The translations under genes were made by a program, and so were the position numbers. Source: Stemphylium vesicarium (lineage: Eukaryota; Ascomycota; Dothideomycetes; Pleosporales; Pleosporaceae). Taken from it: a stretch of 64,000 nucleotides of DNA. Position 1 is the stretch's first letter, and every line of letters starts with the position of its first letter. The stretch lies in NCBI GenBank assembly GCA_004380135.1, contig QXCR01000066.1, positions 94,088 to 158,087 on the forward strand. The letters are read 5' to 3'. Below are positions 42,234-53,429 of the stretch, piece after piece. The notes under the pieces are model-generated. The model searched no databases. It was not told the origin of the DNA and saw only the letters and a list, made by a program, of their open reading frames with translations.

Positions 42234-43492
42234 TTACATGCGCGCCCGGACAACATGCTCCCTAACCACATGTCTTCCATCTTTGCTCTTCTTGACAATC
42301 TTCGGTCCTTCGCCCGCATGCGCGATTGTTCTATCGTTGCCGCGCCGCTCCTTAGTAGTCGCCTCAGGCCCTTCGACGTAAAACAAAAAGTATGGCCAAC
42401 TTCCCTCCTTCTCGCTCATGAACACTCTCACCTTGGAAATGTACTTGTTTCCCCCAAGCTGCCTCTTATGCTGCATCAAGAAGTATCCAGTCCACCTTCC
42501 GACAGGAGATCCAAGTAGCGTCTTTCCAGCATCCGTGTCCATGCCAAAATCATGACCTGGCCATCTATCTGCTTCTTCTTTTTGCGGCGACAAGGTACCC
42601 AGAGCGCGTTTGACATGTTGGTTCGTCTCTATGTTGATGATCGTAGCGACGAAGAGGTATTCGATATTTTCCAGGCCACCATTCGGATGCGCGCGGTTCC
42701 AAAAAGCCCATGCAATGTCGGAGACGCTCCGTATAGCCGGAAGTTCTTCAGTCAAAGGCGCTCTTTTCCAAAGTCTGCGCGCTGCTTTGGCGGCAGAGGA
42801 AAGTTGCATGGCATATACGGCTCCAGCTTCCGCGTTGATACCGATTGTATGCTCGGCGTTCGCAACCCTGTATTCTTTCTCGCAGAGCTCGTATCACTGG
42901 TCGGCTTTTGCTGACATATTTCCGTCGGCTCCTAATTTGACGGCCGGACCTACAGCGGAAAACAGATCAGTAGATCGATTCCGTATGGTTTCTCAATGTG
43001 GACGACTCACCATTGAAGTGCTCAATCAAGAAGCACTAATTCGGCCCCCCTTAATCCTTGCTCTTGGTCTCGATGCCCAAATCTCCAAAGGCCTTCTTGA
43101 GCATATGCCCATCGCGACTATCAAAGTTGCACTCGGTCTGCTTGCTTGGCAAGGGCATCATTGTTATCATTGTATCCCCATTCCCTCAACTTGTCGATAA
43201 GATCGCCATCAAAAGGTGATTCAGCAGTGGTGTCCAGTCCATAGAGGGTTGCAGCTTCCGCATCGCTGCCTCTCATTCCTTGCAGCAACTTTGCGCCTCG
43301 GGCGACAGAAAGCGACCATGGATCGTCATCGGCTGCCTTGACCGGCCAAAGCCAGTCTTCGACTAGACCATTGCGCGCCAATGTGTTGTTGAAGGCGCCA
43401 TCTGCCGTGGGGTTGGAAGCGGCGTCTGGGACAACGAGGGTGTGTGCGAAAGTCGCGCATGTGGCGAGCCAGATGGCGGATGAGAGTTTCAT
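42234..43492 (-). pseudogene. Secreted-protein gene, decayed
   Basis: The trace starts at 43492 with a signal peptide (MKLSSAIWLATCATFAH) and continues with VEDWLWPVKAADDDPWSLS. Near 43135-43150 a 4-bp tandem duplication (GCTT twice on the plus strand) shifts the frame. The following frame has stops TAA (43051-43053), TAG (43036-43038) and, after a good 61-bp intron (42950-43010), TGA (42894-42896); then it stays open to 42234 through ELCEKEYRVANAEHTIGINA and PAIRSVSDIAWAFWNRAHPN. All three stops could come from Gln or Trp codons by C-to-T change at CpA. The last 191 codons alone form an open frame from an ATG at 42809 and might be taken for a gene. I know similar conserved secreted proteins only as hypothetical in Dothideomycetes; function unknown. 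Confidence 0.7.
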
Positions 43493-43848
43493 GGAAGGCG
43501 GCGTGCGAGCGAGTTGCAAGTACGGATCCGTAACGATGGAAGGCGCGGGTTCCAATCACACTGGAATGGTAGACCAAAAGAGTAAGCACAAAGTACCCCG
43601 GCGGCAGGTGAGAGCCCTAGGGCAATCCGGAGCACCCGAGCTTGCAAGTGAAAAGGATGTCAAGAAAACCCAAGTTGATCCCAAAATGGATATTGTAAAT
43701 TGCGGCATGTTTAGATGATGCCAAAGAAAACCAACCAAATGCTACAAAAACGCCGAATATTTTGTCCCGGATATCGAGCTTCATACAAACTGATAAAACA
43801 TTACCACATATACACTTTTCATTCTCCAACCACGTAGATCTCGCCAAT
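43493..43848. other. Intergenic, no gene seen
   Basis: It is the former promoter of the secreted-protein pseudogene and the 3' region of the amino-acid transporter gene. Nothing further is seen. Confidence 0.4.
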
Positions 43849-45979
43849 CTAAGCTCCAAGCAGTTCTTTGGGCACACAGGCAAATGCCGTGCTGACGATG
43901 GCCATGATGGTGCTCACGATGATCAACACCCAATTCATAATCTTCTCTCTTCTAGATATCTCCTTTCCGAACAGCTTCAAATGGAACATCAATGGCAGAA
44001 TGATGCAAATGCTGAAGCAAGCGACACTTCCGAGGAGTGTCATGATGCGGTCGAACGACGGGAAAACGATTGCGATAACAACAAAGACGACGATGGTGAT
44101 GACGCGCAGGAAGATCTTGAGAGCTCCCCTGGTGAGACCGTCCATGCCGTCAATCGACGATGACATTGCAAGAGAGCGCGTGTCCAGGCCGAAGAGAACC
44201 TCCAGCGTACTAACAATGGGCCTGGCGTTCAGCGGAATCTTTGTCAACGGGATGATGGCAATGCAGATGGCGATGAAGACGGATATGCCCTTGGGAAACC
44301 CCTCGGTGAGGAAGATGTTGCTCGTGACTTCCTCCCTGACGCCGTCGCCGAACATGAGGATTCCCGCGCATGCCATTCCAACGTCGATTATGTAGGTGAA
44401 GATGTAGGTGACGTTTACGGCCTTTCGGTACTTGTATGGGTGTCGCATGTCGCGGTAGATGTTGGGGAAAACAGAGTGGCCGCCCCATGGAGACATGAGC
44501 AGGCCAATGGAGAGCGGGACCGTCATCCAGTTATCGGGGAACAGGTACTGGGTCATGGGCTGGCGTATTGAGCCGGGGGCGTCGGGTTTCGCAAGGCCAT
44601 CTACCCAAATGGCAAGGGTAACTAGATTGTGTTAACAGACAAAGGTACTGCGTGCATAGATGTCAACTCACTTCCGAAACAAGACATTACGCCTAAGATG
44701 GATGTAAACGACAAGAAGCGCAGCGGCAAGAAACTCAATGGTATCAGTATCACACCGCATACGAGCTTCCACTGGAAGACATCCCAGCCAGGGATCAGCG
44801 CGTCCATGCTATCAGCAAACAGCACCACCAGGGCAACGCAAGCTGCTAGCAACTCCAAAGAGAACAAAATGCTGACCGCTACTCGAGCCTTTGAGCCGTA
44901 AGAAACATATGCCAAGTCGGCAAAGGTGATCAAAGAGCCATCGACATCCAGGCACTTGGCGAGCAGCTTCGCAGTGTAACCTGTCACGACAGCTGACCAG
45001 GCCAAGAAAACCATGCCAATCAGCCACCCAGAGTACTTCAGGGCCAGCGGGAGGGTGAGCAGCCCCACGCCAACCAGCACATTGACCGAGTTGAAGATGG
45101 TCTGGGGCAGGGTAGATTGGCCCACGACGACATTGATAAGATGACCGTCCTCTTCGACCTGCTTGACTAGGAGTGGCTCTCGCTCTTGCTCCGGCTCTGC
45201 AACGCCCTTCATCTGCTGTTCGGTAAACAGTCGTCCCGCATGGCGCATCGAGGACTCGTTGACGCGCGAGCTTAGACTGCCGTATCCTGTGCCATAGCTG
45301 GCTCCGAACGGCGACGATAGCGAAGGCTCGATTTGGAAGATGCTCGATCCCCTTCCTCTCAAGCGCTGCTCGACTGCGTTGGGCAGCAGTTGTGTCTGCT
45401 CGGTCGCGCCTTGCTCTTCATCTGCCACGGCGTTATCTGACGCGCGCCTTCCTCCATTCTGCAAGGCCTGTCGCAGAGCTGATCGCTGGTCTGGCACGGG
45501 AGTTGGGAGGCCGCTGCGCCCAAAATCGGATCCGTCCGTCTCGCCGTCTTGCTCGTCGCCGTAGCCGTCGCCGTCGCCGTCTCCATCGTGCTCGACACGG
45601 AAGGAGGGTCGCACCGGGGTGATTTCGAAGAAGCCTGCTGCACGCTGCCACGACCGCGCAAAGTTGTTGATGCTGTTGACGCCGCCAGCGTCGCCCAAGG
45701 CGCTGATCTGCTGCCCTACCGAGGATCTAGAGCTTTATGTTAGCTTCGTGATGCCCTATCTACCTAGGCATGCCCGATGGCACCTACTCACCTCCGTCGC
45801 CGCAGCTCACCGGCTGCTCCAGTCCACCTTCCTCCTGCAGTGACGTTGCTCTCGCCGCTGGGCCTCCGCTCGAGCTGGTCCCATTGCACGCGGCTTCCCG
45901 TGTCGGAGCCGACTGAGCTTGCTCGTGTCGCGCCGTCATACGCGTCCCAGGTGGAGGGCTGCTTTCCTCTAATGTCCAT
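43849..45979 (-). CDS. Vacuolar amino-acid transporter (AAAP/AVT family)
   Basis: Three exons: 45979-45792, 45726-44672 and 44621-43849, giving 671 residues. The first ~270 residues are hydrophilic and disordered, with an Asp/Gly repeat (HDGDGDGDGYGDEQDG). The membrane part begins GQSTLPQTIFNSVNVLVGVGLLTLPLALKYSGW, the hallmark of the amino acid/auxin permease family, and has about 10-11 helices, including GHSVFPNIYRDMRHPYKY in the middle. The long N-terminal extension and this signature match yeast Avt1/Avt3-type vacuolar transporters, which exchange neutral amino acids for protons at the vacuolar membrane. Which AVT paralogue it is cannot be decided here. It is divergent from the eRF1 gene. 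Confidence 0.92.
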
Positions 45980-46639
45980 GTTGAGCACCGGCTATCACGG
46001 CAATGTGCAAGACGCGACCAGAAGAATCACAAAAAGCGGGAGCGTGGATATATAAAACTCGTTCGATTCAACCCTGCAGGGAGGCGGGAGCTACTTGAAT
46101 CGATAGCTGGCTATCGTCGGGTTGAGATTGCGCCTTGTGGATGCGGACGATAGCCGCAAACCATGACGGTTGGGATTATATAAAGAAGCGCCGACCAAGG
46201 CATTCTAGCATAGAAAGACGGAGAAGGGCAGCATCCATGGATAGTTTATCACGAGGGAGCCCAGGGGCCCCGCAGGCCTGCCGTCATAGGAGCCCGTACC
46301 GGGAGCTATGATTGATAACGGGTGACCGCAGCCTCACGCCCGCCGCCTGCTGAGTGGTTGGCCAAGCGAGCCGACAGTCAGCGACCGTGGCATCGCTGGT
46401 AGCCTTGAGCACTGAGCAGTTCAGCCAGCAGAAATAGTCAAATAACTACACATAAGCCAGCTGGCTGAGCGTCTTCACTATCGCTCCGCTGTCTGTATAC
46501 GGCCATTGCGCGCGTGTGCAGTCCCACCTAACACCCGCCGCCTGTCGGCTACCTCGTCGCTTGCTTGCCCCTCGCTGGTCAAGAAAATCTCTCGACCCCA
46601 CCAACTTTGCAACCTCACTCCCACACCCACACCGCGACC
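45980..46639. promoter_or_regulatory. Divergent spacer, transporter and eRF1
   Basis: These 660 bp hold the promoters of two divergent genes. A TATATAA-like site lies near 46050 before the transporter start and a similar GGGATTATATAAAG near 46170. The 80 bp before the eRF1 start are CA-rich leader. Confidence 0.5.
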
Positions 46640-48110
46640 ATGTCCGGGAAGAACGAGCAGCCCAACGAGGCTGAGAAGAACATCGAGATCTGGAAGGTCA
46701 AGAAGCTCATCAAGCGTCTTGAAGCCGCCCGTGGAAATGGCACATCCATGATTTCGCTCATTATCCGTATGTGAAGCCTGCCGCAGCAAACAAGGGGCGC
46801 CCGACTGACAATGCAAAGCGCCCAAGGACCAGGTCTCGCGCGCCGCGAAGATGTTGGCAGAAGAGTTTGTGCGTCTGCAAAACTTGCGCCACCTACCCGC
46901 CATTGCCCAAGACTAACGCGCCCAGGGTACTGCCTCCAACATCAAGTCCCGTGTCAACCGTCTCTCCGTCCTTTCGGCCATTACCTCGACCCAGCAGCGT
47001 CTTAAGCTCTACTCAAAGGTCCCGCCCAATGGCCTCGTTGTCTACTGTGGTGAAATCATCACCTCCGAGGGCAAGGAGCGCAAGATCAACATCGACTTTG
47101 AGCCCTTCAAGCCCATCAACACCTCGCTATACCTCTGTGACAACAAGTTCCACACTGAGGCCCTGAGCGAGCTGCTCGAGTCTGACCAGAAGTTTGGTTT
47201 CATCATCATGGACGGAAACGGTGCCCTCTTCGGCACCCTGTCCGGAAACACGCGCGAGATTGTCCACAAGTGAGTGCGACCAACCATGTTCGTCATACTC
47301 AACACTAACAACTCCAGGTTCTCCGTCGATCTGCCCAAGAAGCACGGTCGTGGTGGTCAGTCCGCCCTGCGTTTCGCCCGTCTGCGTGAAGAAAAGCGCC
47401 ACAACTACGTCCGCAAGGTCGCCGAATTGGCCGTCCAAAACTTCATCACCGCCGACAAGGTCAACGTCGCCGGTATCATTCTCGCCGGTAGTGCCGACTT
47501 CAAGAACGATCTCAACCAGTCCGACCTGTTCGACAACCGTCTGCAGTCCAAGGTCATCAAGGTCGTCGACGTTTCCTACGGAGGCGAGAACGGTTTTAAC
47601 CAGGCCATCGAGCTGGCTGGCGAGACTCTTAGCAACGTCAAGTTCATCCAGGAGAAGAAGCTCATCAACGAGTACTTTGACCACATCTCCAAGGACTCTG
47701 GCAAGGTCTGCTACGGTATCGACGACACACTCAAGGCTCTGGAGGCTGGTGCTGCCGAGACGCTGATTGTCTTTGAGAACTTGGAAATCACTCGCTGGGT
47801 CCTCAAGACGTCTGCCGGTGCCGAAGTCATCCTGCACACTACCAAGTCCCAAGAGGAGGACCGAAGCCTCTTCATGGACAAGGAGACTGGACAGGAGATG
47901 GAAGTCATCGACCAGGGCTCTATGCTCGAATGGCTCGCCGAAAAGTACCGCGACTTTGGTGCCAACCTCGAGTTCGTCTCCGACCGTTCCTCTGAGGGCA
48001 ACCAGTTCGTCAAGGGCTTTGGTGGTATCGGCGCCATCCTCCGCTACGCTCTCAACTTTGAGCAACTCCAAGAGGTCGATGATGACGAAGACGAGTTCTA
48101 CGATGATTGA
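46640..48110 (+). CDS. SUP45: Translation termination factor eRF1
   Basis: Four exons: 46640-46766, 46819-46868, 46926-47269 and 47318-48110, giving 437 residues, the normal length. The decoding motifs NIKS (residues 64-67) and YLCDNKF (YxCxxxF, 128-134) are intact, and GRGGQSA places the peptide-release GGQ at 186-188. The acidic tail ends DDDEDEFYDD. The protein recognises all three stop codons in the ribosomal A site and, with eRF3, releases the nascent chain. Codon use is strongly biased, as for an abundant protein. A long antisense open frame (47127-48194) is only a by-product of that bias. Confidence 0.98.
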
Positions 48111-49035
48111 CGGTTGTGCGCCCTCGCTGACTGCGAGGTAGCGTCCCCACTCGCGTCGAGTGAAGGAACGTCCGCTACCCGCGCGAAAAGTCAAAACGAC
48201 GTGTCCGGAATCAAGGCCGGAGTAGTCGAAGTCACGACGCTTCGCCTCTCCAGATTGTAAGATGGGAGTGCCTACGGAGGGTTTGCAATGTATGTTGAAT
48301 TGACAAATATTGCTGGCTATCTTGCTAATTGCTATCTAGGTCGACGAACACCCATTCTTACCACGACCCGCTCTCGCTTGCATGGAGAGGCAGCCGCCTT
48401 GGTGAAAGGCTTAGCCTCTTCAAGAAAAAATTAATCTCGGTCCGAGAACAAAAAGCTCTATCTTAGCTGTAGTCGGGACTAGAAAGCAATTGGGATCCTG
48501 AATGGATGGCTAATTTTGTCTTTGGTTGGCTGCAAACTTCTCTCCAGAAAGTGGTCCTTTAAAAAAGGGAGAGGGTGGGGGAACAGGGAAGGAGAAAAAG
48601 CCAGATTGCATTCGCCCGCATATGCGTCAGCTTGTCGCTCGCTCAAAATCTAAGCTGAATCAAAAAAATTGATCTTCCAAGAAACTGACTTTGTGGACTT
48701 TGTGATATACCTGGGCTTTGTCTGAATTAGGCAATGTGTGATTCAATGCATCCTAGTTTTGCGCCCTACATGTTCTGGGAGGGTGGGTGCCTCTCACCAG
48801 TTTTTTTATATCGACGCCCTACATGTACAACTTTCTTGGGGGAGGGGGTTTTCTTGTTCTATAACACTTCGCAACGTAAGCCCCAATGTACCTTTCCTAG
48901 CGCCGATACCGGGTTCTTCCGACGTCATTCCGAAGATCTCTAGTTTACCTTTTTTGTGTGAGTGATGCAACTTTCCCCCAGTTCTTTCACATCTCGGGGT
49001 ATCTACACTACGCGACAAACGGAAAAGGAAGGACT
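48111..49035. other. Intergenic region before prephenate dehydratase
   Basis: It holds the 3' end of the eRF1 gene and the promoter of the next gene. The words CGCCCTACATGT occur at about 48761 and again near 48817, each followed by a G-rich tract. No gene is seen. Confidence 0.4.
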
Positions 49036-50398
49036 ATGGCGGAAAACGAGAAGCCCGTTGTTGCTTACCTGGGTCCTGAGGGCAGTTATACGCATCAGGT
49101 GAGTTCATTCATGTTCTTTTTCTTCTTGTCACAGGGGTTCATATGTATTTCCCGCCATGCTTCTCGCGTTTTGATTGTGATGGTATTCACATGTATTTTT
49201 GTATTTACTATTCTGCAACTCAACTGGATGCAATCACAAGTGTCAAGCAAACGCGCGTTTTACTTTTTTCCTTATACATATCCTTATATCTCTCCATCCC
49301 ACCTCCTTCCCATTCTGCCCTCCCCTCCCATCCTCTCCCCTCTCACAACCCCCAACTCACCCACCCGCAAAGGCCGCCCAAACCGCCTTCCCCCCGGCCA
49401 AAACCTCAGCAACACTCACGCCCGTCCCCACAATCGACGCAGTCTTCTCCGCCGTGCAATCCGGCCTCGCACACCGCGGCGTCGTGCCCTTTGAAAACAG
49501 CTCAAACGGTAGCGTAGTCTTTACGCTCGACCTATTCGCCGACCTACAAGGCCGGTACCCTGGGATCTTGGTCTGCGACGAGGCGTATGTGAGTGTGCGG
49601 CATTGTTTGTTGGGGTATGCTTCGCCGGCATCACCATCTTCCTCTTCTCAACCGGGAGGGGAAGCCGGAGACGGAAAAGATGGAAATGTGGAGGATGGGA
49701 AGCCGCTGCATGATCTAAAACACATCCGTACCCTCTACTCGCACCCCCAGGCCTGGGGCCAATGCAAGACTTTTCTTTCAAAGTACCTGGCTCACGCAGA
49801 GCGCCACGACGCAAGCAGCACATCGCGCGCTGCTGAAATCGCAGCAAGTGATAAGAGCGGAAGCACGGCTGCGCTGTCTAGTCCCATTGCGGCGGACCTG
49901 TTTGGGCTCGATGTGCTGGCGCGGAGTGTGAATGATGCTGTGGGGAATATGACGAGGTTTTTGGTTCTACGACGCGTTGGCGAGGATGAAGCTGCGACGA
50001 CGGCGACGGCGGGAGAAGAAGAAGAAGAAGAAGAAGAAGAAGAAGAAGAAGAAGACCAGAGAACCGAAAAAGAGGGAGATGCTGGGGATGAGCAGGACAA
50101 GTTCAAATCCCTAATCACCTTCACAGTCGAGCACTCCAACCCCGGTGCCCTCGCCGCCTGTCTGACCGTCTTCTCCCGCAACGGCATCAATCTCACGAGT
50201 ATCAATACGAGGCCGAGTGGGGTAGAAAGATGGAATTACATCTTCTTTGTTGAGTTTAAAGGGTGGAGGAGACGTGAAGATGACTGCGGCGACGGTGGTG
50301 GTGGTGGTGGTGTGGTGAATAAGGCGTTGAAGGAGCTGGAGGGCGTGTGTAAGGGGTATAGATGGCTGGGGAGTTGGGAAAATAGGCTTTTGGAGTGA
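49036..50398 (+). CDS. PHA2: Prephenate dehydratase
   Basis: Two exons, 49036-49098 and 49373-50398, giving 362 residues. The first exon encodes VAYLGPEGSYTHQ, the opening of the catalytic domain; the 274-bp intron is unusually long and ends in a pyrimidine-rich stretch. Exon 2 has HRGVVPFENSSNGSV and NMTRFLVL of the active site, then the C-terminal ACT domain (ITFTVEHSNPGALAACLTVF, SINTRPS), the expected site of phenylalanine feedback. The enzyme converts prephenate to phenylpyruvate in phenylalanine synthesis. Two low-complexity inserts are present: a Ser/Gly/Asp-rich loop and a run of 13 Glu just before the ACT domain, encoded by a GAA microsatellite. Confidence 0.95.
50015..50053 (+). repeat. 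(GAA)13 microsatellite in coding sequence
   Basis: Thirteen uninterrupted GAA codons encode a poly-Glu tract between the catalytic and ACT domains of the prephenate dehydratase. Being a perfect trinucleotide run, it is likely to vary in length between strains without shifting the frame. Confidence 0.9.
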
Positions 50399-50658
50399 GT
50401 GAGTAAGTAAGTAAGTGTGTAAAGGCTGTGGTTTATGAATGTATCATGCATGCATGCATGCATGAGAGAGTTATATGTTCAAGAATCAGAGCTCACGTGC
50501 AAACATCCTCGTAGATTGAACCATCAATCACTCTCTGATGCAAATTCTGGCAACGAGGACCTAAAGGTATGGTATGGGCAAGCATGAACTCTACAGCCCC
50601 CTTTTTGCAATCTCTGCACGTGAAACGACCCATCTCACTCAACAACAGCCCCCCAACT

Positions 50659-52346
50659 CTACTTTGTCCGGTCTGGAAGCGGCTTATCATCCTTGGGCGC
50701 CTTCCACTCCTTGACAAAAGGCAAAAACTCAGGCTGACCAGGGATGTATTTCCTCAACACCTCGGGCACAGTGAAGCCCTCGGGGGTCTGGTAGTTTTCA
50801 AGGATACAGCAGAGTGTTCGCTCTGTGGCGCAGACTAGATCATTTTGCCATTAGCACAACCATCATCTTTCGTAACCAAACGTAGACCAGAGAGGGAAAA
50901 ACTTACGAGTGCCGTTAAGCGCATGAACATACTCCTTCCTCGTCGCATTCAGCTTCTTAACTCCATGTCTAATCTCCAGCTCGCGCGTCTGGTAGTCGGT
51001 GCAGTTTGAAATGGAAACAAGCTCCTTGTACTCTCCACCACCAGTGACAGGGAACCAGGCCTCGAGGTCGCGCTTCATGGACGCTGCGTTGTTCAGCGCT
51101 CCGGAAACGATGGCGACGACTTGGTATGGGAGGCCGAGGCTCTGGTAGAACTCTTCCGAGTTGGCAAGCATCTCATCGAAGGCTTCCCAGGACTTTTCCG
51201 GGTGTGTGAGGAGGAACTGCTCGACCTTTTCGAACTGGTGTATCCGGAAGATGCCCCATGCGTCCTTGCCGTGCGATCCGGCTTCTTTTCGGAAGTTTGT
51301 CGAGTATCCGGCGTACTTGATGGGTAGTTGGTCGCTGTGTAGCCACTCCTCTGAGTGGAGGGCTGAGATGGGCTGTTCCGAGGTGGCGATGAGGTACTTG
51401 TCTGTCTCTGGCTTGTCCTTGCTCTCGGTGACCTTGTATAGCTCTTCGTCAAAGTCGGAGAGTTGCGCCGTCTTGGCCATCTGGTCGCGGAGCATGAAGA
51501 AGGGCGGCTGGTTGGGTGTAAAGCCTTTGCTGAACTGTGAGATGACTGTCAGTGTTATTCGTCAGTGTCGTTTTCCAAAACTTACCAAGAACTCAAGACC
51601 GTAGTTGATCAGGGCTTGGTTGAGGAAGACACCATAGCCAGTCAGGCAGTATCCCCTATGACCAACAATCTTGGTGCCTCGCTCTGGGTCGTAGCCGTTC
51701 AGCCTAGCCAACACGCCGTGATGCGGTATGCCGTCTTGCTTGAACTCAGCTTTCCGTGTCTCAGGAGCCCATGTCTTCAGAACGGCGTTATTGTCCTCAT
51801 TGTCGCTAACCGGAACGTCCTTGTAGACATAGTTTCCAACCGTCTTAGCCTTGGCCTGCAGCTTGAGGAGCTTTGCAGCGGCCTCGGCTTCCTGCTTCTT
51901 CTTGGACTCCTCGAGCTGCTTCTTCTCCTCCAGCAGGTCATCGGCGCTCTCTTTGGCCTTCTTCTTGGCTCCGATTTGCTTTTGTACGGCGTTGATCTTG
52001 GAGCCCATCTGGGTTGCGTCATATTGCGTGCGGCGGTGGTCTTCAAAGTCGGCAATGACTTCGTCCACAATTTCTACGGGGGCGCATCGCTTCTTCTGGG
52101 ACTCGCGGATTTTCTGTAAACGTGGGATATTAGCGAGACTGATAGCAAATCGGGCGAATTTGGAAAAGAAAAAAGGAATAGCCTACTTCCGGGTCGCCGC
52201 CGCGCTCCTTGATGAAGTCGTTGCTGTAAAGAAAGCATTGTTAGCCATTTAACCCCTCCAAGCCCTAAATCTCCCAGGCGCATGTCTAGACGCGCAACCA
52301 GTCATAACCCCCGCAAAAGTAGAAAACAGACGTACATATCGAGCAT
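50659..52346 (-). CDS. SES1: Cytosolic seryl-tRNA synthetase
   Basis: Five exons: 52346-52336 (11 nt, encoding MLD and part of Ile), 52223-52187, 52113-51586, 51534-50907 and 50834-50659, giving 459 residues. The N-terminal part forms the long antiparallel coiled-coil arm that holds tRNA-Ser (QKQIGAKKKAKESADDLLEEKKQLEE). The class II core has motif 2 (NFRKEAGSHGKDAWGIFRIHQF) written here only in part as FRKEAGS..GIFRIHQF, and motif 3 with SISNCTDYQTRELEIRHG. The C-terminus LPDRTK lacks the long lysine tail of yeast Ses1. The enzyme charges tRNA-Ser and also the selenocysteine-type tRNA where present. Identification is secure; the tiny first exon is inferred from frame and splice sites. Confidence 0.95.
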
Positions 52347-53259
52347 CTTGTCTCAACGTCTCTGAGTATGGTACGGTGGGGAGAACAAGACCAGTCGCGC
52401 GTTGTCGTGTATTCAGTGTCAAAAGTTGCCCAAACCGAGACTCATCACTTGTCCCGCACCCACACACAGCCCATCCAAGTTGCAGGGATGCCCGCACTAG
52501 ACCTCAAACTGGCCAAGCGCTCAGGAACAGCTGCGCTAACCGCAAATACACCGGGGAGTCCTTTGAAGTCAAAACACTGCAATCCACGCCTTTTTGCATT
52601 ACCTACCTGATGCGGAAATCTTTCTGTTTCTCTCTCCGTGTGCGTGACGTAGCTAATCACTGCGATTAGACCACCTCCCGAGATTCGCACTACATCAAGA
52701 AGCGGTGACCGGATGGCTGAGGGAAAAGACGACGCTGGTGTCGGCACATGACAGGGAGCCGCACAGATGCTCAGCTTGGGCAAACTACCCAATCTAGTAG
52801 GCGCTCTCCAAAAGACTGTGGAAAACGGTGGCTTTTCTGTCAAAGCTTCAGAGCTGCCTAAACGAGCCTCTGTGGGTTGGACGTGCTTGGAGGGGGGTGG
52901 TCGGTGCATGGAGCAAGGCAAGCCAGGCATGTGGGCGATGTGGAGCTAAACTGTCCAAGAACGCAGGGTCGAGAGGTGGCTGGCGGGTTGCGCCCAACTA
53001 AAAAAACAAAAGGTCTTGTTCGCATGCCCGAGGTCAGCTGGGAAACATTTGATATCGTCTAATTGTTGAAAGTAACGTAGAGTAGCAGTTCCTGGTTCAG
53101 CTGTTAAGCGTCGTAACGGAGAAATACGCATCATCCGAATACCAAATACAACGCCGATTACACCTCCGCTCGCACCATTACGCCATTACGGAAAAATATC
53201 ATAACCGCCCAATAAACCGTCTATACCGTCTAGACCAAGTGAAATGGCACAATCCCCTC
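52347..53259. other. Intergenic, no gene seen
   Basis: It holds the SES1 promoter and the 3' region of the RHEB gene. Open frames on both strands around 52445-52930 have no recognisable feature. Confidence 0.4.
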
Positions 53260-53429
53260 CTAACCCCCCTTCTTCTTGAGCGCATTCATCAAATGGTCGA
53301 TCGGATGCTTCAACCTGTCGATCCTGTTCTCTTGCTTCGCCTGCTCGGCCTCGCGCTCTAACTGGAGCAGTATGTACTTGTGCACCCCGACGCCTTGTGT
53401 AGCGCGCTCATGTCAGTCAAGAATCTTGA

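Noticed and set aside
42234..42809. Separate 191-residue intact gene
   Set aside because: The same frame continues upstream with matching character across a stop and a good intron, so it is the tail of a larger decayed gene.
47127..48194. Long minus-strand open frame (355 codons) opposite eRF1
   Set aside because: It lies antisense to the highly biased eRF1 coding exons, spans an intron, and has the Val/Leu/Asp-rich composition typical of a mirror frame.
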